Positions 4,531 through 7,674 of a DNA stretch of 7,674 nt are shown here, in pieces (position 1 is the stretch's first letter; every line of letters starts with the position of its first letter). The stretch is from an uncultured Treponema sp. (GTDB lineage Bacteria; Spirochaetota; Spirochaetia; Treponematales; Treponemataceae). The stretch covers positions 1-7,674 of the forward strand of contig CAKUTI010000052.1 of assembly GCA_934691925.1 (NCBI GenBank), given 5' to 3'. The position numbers were made by a program, and so were the translations under genes. The notes beneath the pieces are model-generated. The model saw only the letters and a list, made by a program, of their open reading frames with translations, did no database searches and was not told the DNA's origin.

Positions 4531-7479
4531 TCAATGGAATTTTCCCCACGAATTTCCGTGCTCAATGCTTACTCTGAGAGGCACTTTGAGCTTTACTGCG
4601 TGTTCCATTTTGTCTTTCACGAGCGCGATTGTGTCTGAAATCGTTTTTTCGTCGTTCTTGCACTCCAGAATCAATTCGTCGTGAACTTGCAGCAAAAGTC
4701 TCGCGCCGTTGTTAATCTCGCGCAGCGCGTCTGAAACGTCGAGCATCGCTTTTTTCACGATGTCGGCCGCGCTTCCCTGAATCGGGCTGTTTTTCGCGAT
4801 TCGGATTGCGCCTTCCTTTTCCATATGATTTTTGCTGTTTATCGCGCGGATATATCTTTTTCGTCCCATTATCGTTTCGACAAATCCGTTTTCTTCCGCT
4901 TTGCGCACATTTTCATCAAAAAATTCTCGCACGCCAGAATAAATCATAAAATAATTGTCGATAAATTCTTTCGCCTGCGTTCTGTTGATTCCCAAATCCT
5001 TTGCAAGCGAGAATGCGCCCATTCCGTACATCAGACCGAAATTTAAGGTTTTTGAATTCCGCCGCATTTCCGCCGTAACTTCTTCCATCGGAACGCCGTA
5101 AATCAGGCTTGCCGTCGATTTGTGAACGTCAATTCCTTTGTTGAACGCGTCGCAAAGATTTTTGTCGCCGCTCAAATGCGCAAGAACCACAAGCTCAATC
5201 TGCGCGTAGTCCGCCGAAATCAAAACTGTTCCTGGCTCAGCGGTAAAAGCCGAGCGAATCTTCCTTCCTTCCTCCGAGCGCACCGGAATATTCTGCAAGT
5301 TCGGATTCATCGAAGAAAGCCGGCCTGTCGCAGTTCCTGTCTGCAAGAAAGTCGTGTGGATCCTGCCGTTTTCATCAGAATCTTTTGGAAGAGCCTCAAC
5401 GTAAGTCGAAAGCAGTTTCGCGTTCATTCTGTATTCAAGAATCATTTTCGGAACAACATCTTTGTCCGCAAGCTCTTCAAGAACGCTCGTGTCGGTCGAA
5501 TATCCTGTTTTTGTTTTTTTGCCCGCAGGAAGTTTCCGCTCCTCAAAAAGAACCGCCGAAAGCTGCTTTGGAGACGCAATGTTGAATTCATGTCCGATTT
5601 CCGCGTAAATATTTTTTTCAATTTCAGAAAGCTTTTTTTTCAGCTCAACCGCGTAATCAGCAAGATAATTTGAATTCAAATGAATTCCATTCGTTTCCAT
5701 TTCCGCGAGAACCGGCAAAACCGGCATTTCAAGATTTTCAAAAAGCTCAAAAAGATTCGATTCCTTCAATTTCGGCTCAAGAAAATTCCAAAGCTGAAGC
5801 GTAAAATCCGAGTCTTCCGCGCCGTAAGCTGCCGCTTTTTCCATCGGAACGTCAGCAAAACTTCCATTTTTCGGAACAATTTCCTCAAATTCCGTGCCTT
5901 TTATTCCAAGTTTCGTTTCGCAAAGATATTCAAGACCGTAAGCCGATTTTCCGTTTCTGTCTGGCTCCAAAAGCCAAGCCGCAATCATCGTGTCCGCAAG
6001 TTTAAAATTAAATTTTTCATCTGGGCGTTCCCCTTCGCTTCGCTTCGGGTCGGGTGTTTCGCAGCTCCGGCTTTCGCCTGCGGTGCTTCGCACGAGCTTC
6101 GCTCCTGCTACACCCCCTAACGCGTTCAGTCCGTTAGTTTCAAGCACTTCCAAATCGAACTTTCCGTTGTGCATAACAATCGTGATTCCAGCCGAGAAAA
6201 GCTTTTTCAGCGCGTCAAAGGCATCTTTTTTTTGCATTACAGGCCCGTTCAAAAGCGGGTCGGAAACAATCATCGGAACGTAAATTCCTTTCCCTTTCTC
6301 ATATGCGAGCGAAAATCCCACGAGATTTGCTTTTTGCGTGTCGAGAGAGTCTGTTTCAGTGTCAAAAGCAACGGTTTTTGCTGCAATCGCTTTCTCAACA
6401 AAATCAAAAAGTTCAGACGCATTGGTTACAGCCTTGTAATCTCCGTGGTTTTGCCTGATTTCAGTCTGCGGAATTTCGTCTTTTTTTTCTTCTGAATCTG
6501 AATCCAAAGTTTTTTTCGTTTTTTTTGCTGTTTCAGAACTGCTTCCAAAAAGCTCGCCCAAGTCAGAATCGCTTTTTTCTTTGGAATTTCCTTTTGACAT
6601 CGATTTGTAGTCGCGGGCAAGAGCTTTTATCTCAAGATTTGTGAAAAGTTCCGCAGCTCCCGAAAAATCCAAGTCGCCAAGTTTTTTGATTTCAGGAATT
6701 TCAGGCACGTTTTCGCAGAGCGTAATCAGTTTTTTTGAAAAAAATGCGTTTTCCTTGTCTGTTTCGAGCTTTGTTTTTATTGCGCCTTTCAGCTCGTCGA
6801 TATGCTCGTAAATTCCTTCAAGGCTTCCGTATTCGCCCAAAAGTTTTGCTGCCGTCTTCTGCCCGACTCCTTTCACGCCTGGAACGTTGTCCGCCGAGTC
6901 GCCCATCAGAGAAAGCAAGTCCAAAAGTTTTTCAGGCGGAACTCCCCAGTCGTCAAAAATTCGCTTTGCGTCAAGTTCGTCCCAAGTTTTCGTTTTGTCC
7001 GGCTTCATGCAATGAATAAAATCGCTCGTGATTTGCTGCAAATCCTTGTCTGCACTCAAAATCACAGTTTTTTGTCCGTTTCTTTCTGCCTGCTTCGACA
7101 AAGTTGCAATCACATCGTCAGCCTCGTAGCCGTCACGCCGAACAATCGAAATTCCTAATTTTTGTAATATTTCTTCTATAATAGGTATTTGCTCGTGCAG
7201 GTCTTCAGGAGTTTTAGCACGGGTCGCCTTGTAATCTTTGTAAAGCTCGTGACGAAAAGTCGGTGTTTTAGAATCCATCGCCGCGACCATAAATTTCGGA
7301 TTGTAATTCTTCAATATAAAAAGCAAATTTCTGAAAAAACCAAAAACCGCAGAAACGTTTGTTCCTTTTGAAGTCGTGAGCGGCCGCGAGATAAACGCAA
7401 AATACTCGCGGTAAATCAGCCCGTAAGAATCCAAAATAAAAAGCGTGTCGTCATCAATAAAACTGTCAAAATTGCCCAT
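4531..7479 (-). CDS. polA: DNA polymerase I (5'-3' exo, 3'-5' exo, polymerase)
   Basis: This encodes 982 residues, against 928 in E. coli. It fills gaps and removes primers during replication and repair. Residues 10-293 are the FEN-type 5' nuclease (FILDSYGLIYREY, YKATRAKTPEDL, GYEADDVIATL, SADKDLQQ, then the helix-hairpin-helix SADNVPGVKGVGQKT). Residues 294-347 are a charged linker. Residues 348-580 are the 3'-5' exonuclease with all catalytic positions: D373 and E375 in DTETDS, D442 in HNGKFD, D496, and Y552/D556 in YGAED. Proofreading should be active. The rest is the polymerase: GYSTDTSVLEEL, TGTATGRLSS, motif A D757 in ADYAQIEL, motif B R806/K810/F814/Y818 in RRNSKTLNFGLMYG, motif C HDE (933-935). 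Two oddities: a repeat-derived insert at about 453-485, and Val764 where motif A normally has Arg. The ATG has no Shine-Dalgarno; a TATAAT lies 7 bases upstream. No other Met precedes the FEN core, so the start is firm. Confidence 0.97.
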   Translation of the reverse strand: MGNFDSFIDDDTLFILDSYGLIYREYFAFISRPLTTSKGTNVSAVFGFFRNLLFILKNYNPKFMVAAMDSKTPTFRHELYKDYKATRAKTPEDLHEQIPIIEEILQKLGISIVRRDGYEADDVIATLSKQAERNGQKTVILSADKDLQQITSDFIHCMKPDKTKTWDELDAKRIFDDWGVPPEKLLDLLSLMGDSADNVPGVKGVGQKTAAKLLGEYGSLEGIYEHIDELKGAIKTKLETDKENAFFSKKLITLCENVPEIPEIKKLGDLDFSGAAELFTNLEIKALARDYKSMSKGNSKEKSDSDLGELFGSSSETAKKTKKTLDSDSEEKKDEIPQTEIRQNHGDYKAVTNASELFDFVEKAIAAKTVAFDTETDSLDTQKANLVGFSLAYEKGKGIYVPMIVSDPLLNGPVMQKKDAFDALKKLFSAGITIVMHNGKFDLEVLETNGLNALGGVAGAKLVRSTAGESRSCETPDPKRSEGERPDEKFNFKLADTMIAAWLLEPDRNGKSAYGLEYLCETKLGIKGTEFEEIVPKNGSFADVPMEKAAAYGAEDSDFTLQLWNFLEPKLKESNLFELFENLEMPVLPVLAEMETNGIHLNSNYLADYAVELKKKLSEIEKNIYAEIGHEFNIASPKQLSAVLFEERKLPAGKKTKTGYSTDTSVLEELADKDVVPKMILEYRMNAKLLSTYVEALPKDSDENGRIHTTFLQTGTATGRLSSMNPNLQNIPVRSEEGRKIRSAFTAEPGTVLISADYAQIELVVLAHLSGDKNLCDAFNKGIDVHKSTASLIYGVPMEEVTAEMRRNSKTLNFGLMYGMGAFSLAKDLGINRTQAKEFIDNYFMIYSGVREFFDENVRKAEENGFVETIMGRKRYIRAINSKNHMEKEGAIRIAKNSPIQGSAADIVKKAMLDVSDALREINNGARLLLQVHDELILECKNDEKTISDTIALVKDKMEHAVKLKVPLRVSIEHGNSWGKFH
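6025..6123 (-). repeat. G+C-rich repeat-like element inserted in frame in polA (element 2)
   Basis: On the minus strand this 99-bp segment runs from GCGTTAGGGGG to GGGGAACGC, so its ends form a GCGTT/AACGC inverted repeat next to G-runs. It is much richer in G+C than the rest of polA, contains repeated GCTTCGC-like words and a short TGCG/CGCA hairpin (6079-6092), and shares AGCGAAGCTCG with element 1. It encodes about 33 residues (453-485), Gly/Ala/Arg/Ser/Glu/Pro-rich, reading ALGGVAGAKLVRSTAGES and on to SEGERP. In E. coli PolA about 17 residues separate the catalytic Asp424 from the next conserved Asp (recalled from memory); here D442 to D496 is 54. The excess matches the insert. It has no stop codon and a length divisible by three. 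Confidence 0.75.
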
Positions 7480-7486
7480 ACCGAAA

Positions 7487-7515
7487 ATTATACCGAAAAA
7501 AAACGCAAAGAAGAA
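7487..7515 (-). promoter_or_regulatory. Possible polA promoter giving a leaderless mRNA
   Basis: A perfect TATAAT (7487-7492, minus strand) lies 7 bases before the polA ATG. The best -35 at 17-bp spacing is TTCTTC (7510-7515), which is weak. Transcription would start at or within about one base of the ATG, leaving no leader and no ribosome binding site; none is visible in the sequence either. Confidence 0.45.
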
Positions 7516-7674
7516 TAAGGGATAAAGTTAGAGAAAAAGCAAGTCTGGAATGGAAGATGATGAAAAATTGCAGAAGAGGTTTTAGATGAATGGGAAGAAG
7601 CCAGCATTGGCAAAAAATCGAAAAAATCTTGAATCCATGAAAGAGAGACTGGAAAGAGAAAAAACACGGGATTT
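7493..7674. other. Region upstream of polA with weak plus-strand coding traces
   Basis: No certain gene. On the plus strand AGAAGAGG (7572-7579) lies 6 bases before an ATG at 7586 that opens a frame to the window edge, starting MNGKKPALAKNRKNLESMKE, very rich in Lys/Arg/Glu. In another frame 7564-7629 reads KIAEEVLDEWEEASIGKK before a stop, which looks at least as protein-like but has no start and is preceded by a stop. A short MEDDEK reading begins at 7550 in the first frame. The mixture suggests either a small gene whose body lies beyond the window or a frame-shifted remnant. A-rich sequence of this kind gives Lys/Glu-rich readings by chance, so I do not call a gene. Confidence 0.25.

Noticed and set aside
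6025..6127. GCGTTC direct repeats (6025-6030, 6122-6127) as a target-site duplication
   Set aside because: They are 97 bp apart, which is not a multiple of three, so precise loss between them would break the polA frame. They overlap the element's own inverted ends.
6117..6137. CTAACG/CGTTAG inverted repeat at the polA insert, considered as an integron attC site
   Set aside because: At 21 bp it is far shorter than attC sites, does not match the paired core sites, and lies inside an intact polA frame with no integrase nearby.
4138..6495. Several plus-strand ORFs of 70-180 codons opposite polA and coaE
   Set aside because: They are antisense shadows of genes with full conserved motifs. Their content is biased to Phe/Arg/Lys/Ser with no recognisable domain.
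7177..7182. Plus-strand TATAAT inside polA as an antisense promoter
   Set aside because: No -35 box lies at a suitable distance, and the match comes from the local A/T-rich codon patch.

Overview
The window looks like ordinary core chromosome of a spirochaete, most likely a Treponema. The grounds are: an A+T-rich background with many A/T homopolymer runs; an EF-G N-terminus with the AHIDSG form of the G1 motif, typical of spirochaetal and mitochondrial-like EF-G; a divergent dephospho-CoA kinase beside polA; and short G+C-rich dispersed repeats of a kind I associate from memory with Treponema genomes. The genus is an inference and was not tested by any search.

All well-supported genes are on the minus strand, so the transcriptional order is right to left. 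polA (4531-7479) encodes a full three-domain DNA polymerase I. coaE (3564-4277) follows after a 253-bp A+T-rich gap and encodes dephospho-CoA kinase, the last step of CoA synthesis. A hairpin directly after its stop probably ends that unit. Next is a membrane-anchored SPOR-domain protein (2070-3110) with its own promoter-like sequence, a good ribosome binding site and a strong intrinsic terminator. Then comes an unrecognised exported protein that looks like an outer-membrane beta-barrel (157-1695). At the left edge are the first 19 codons of an elongation factor G gene, with a clear promoter and Shine-Dalgarno. There is no evidence of one dedicated pathway: replication/repair, cofactor synthesis, envelope and translation genes sit side by side.

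The most notable feature is a set of G+C-rich repeat-like segments in the A+T-rich background. One (about 1771-1880) lies between the SPOR gene and the barrel gene and creates a false N-terminal extension of the barrel ORF. Another (about 6025-6123) lies inside polA, in frame, and adds roughly 33-37 residues to the proofreading domain without disturbing any catalytic motif. Two further segments flank an A+T-rich stretch between coaE and the SPOR gene. They share short words with each other and look like related dispersed elements, one of them tolerated inside an essential-type gene, as palindromic elements are in Rickettsia.

I found no tRNA, rRNA, CRISPR array, transposase or prophage gene. 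The right edge (7493-7674) holds the possible polA promoter region and, on the plus strand, only weak traces of coding sequence.
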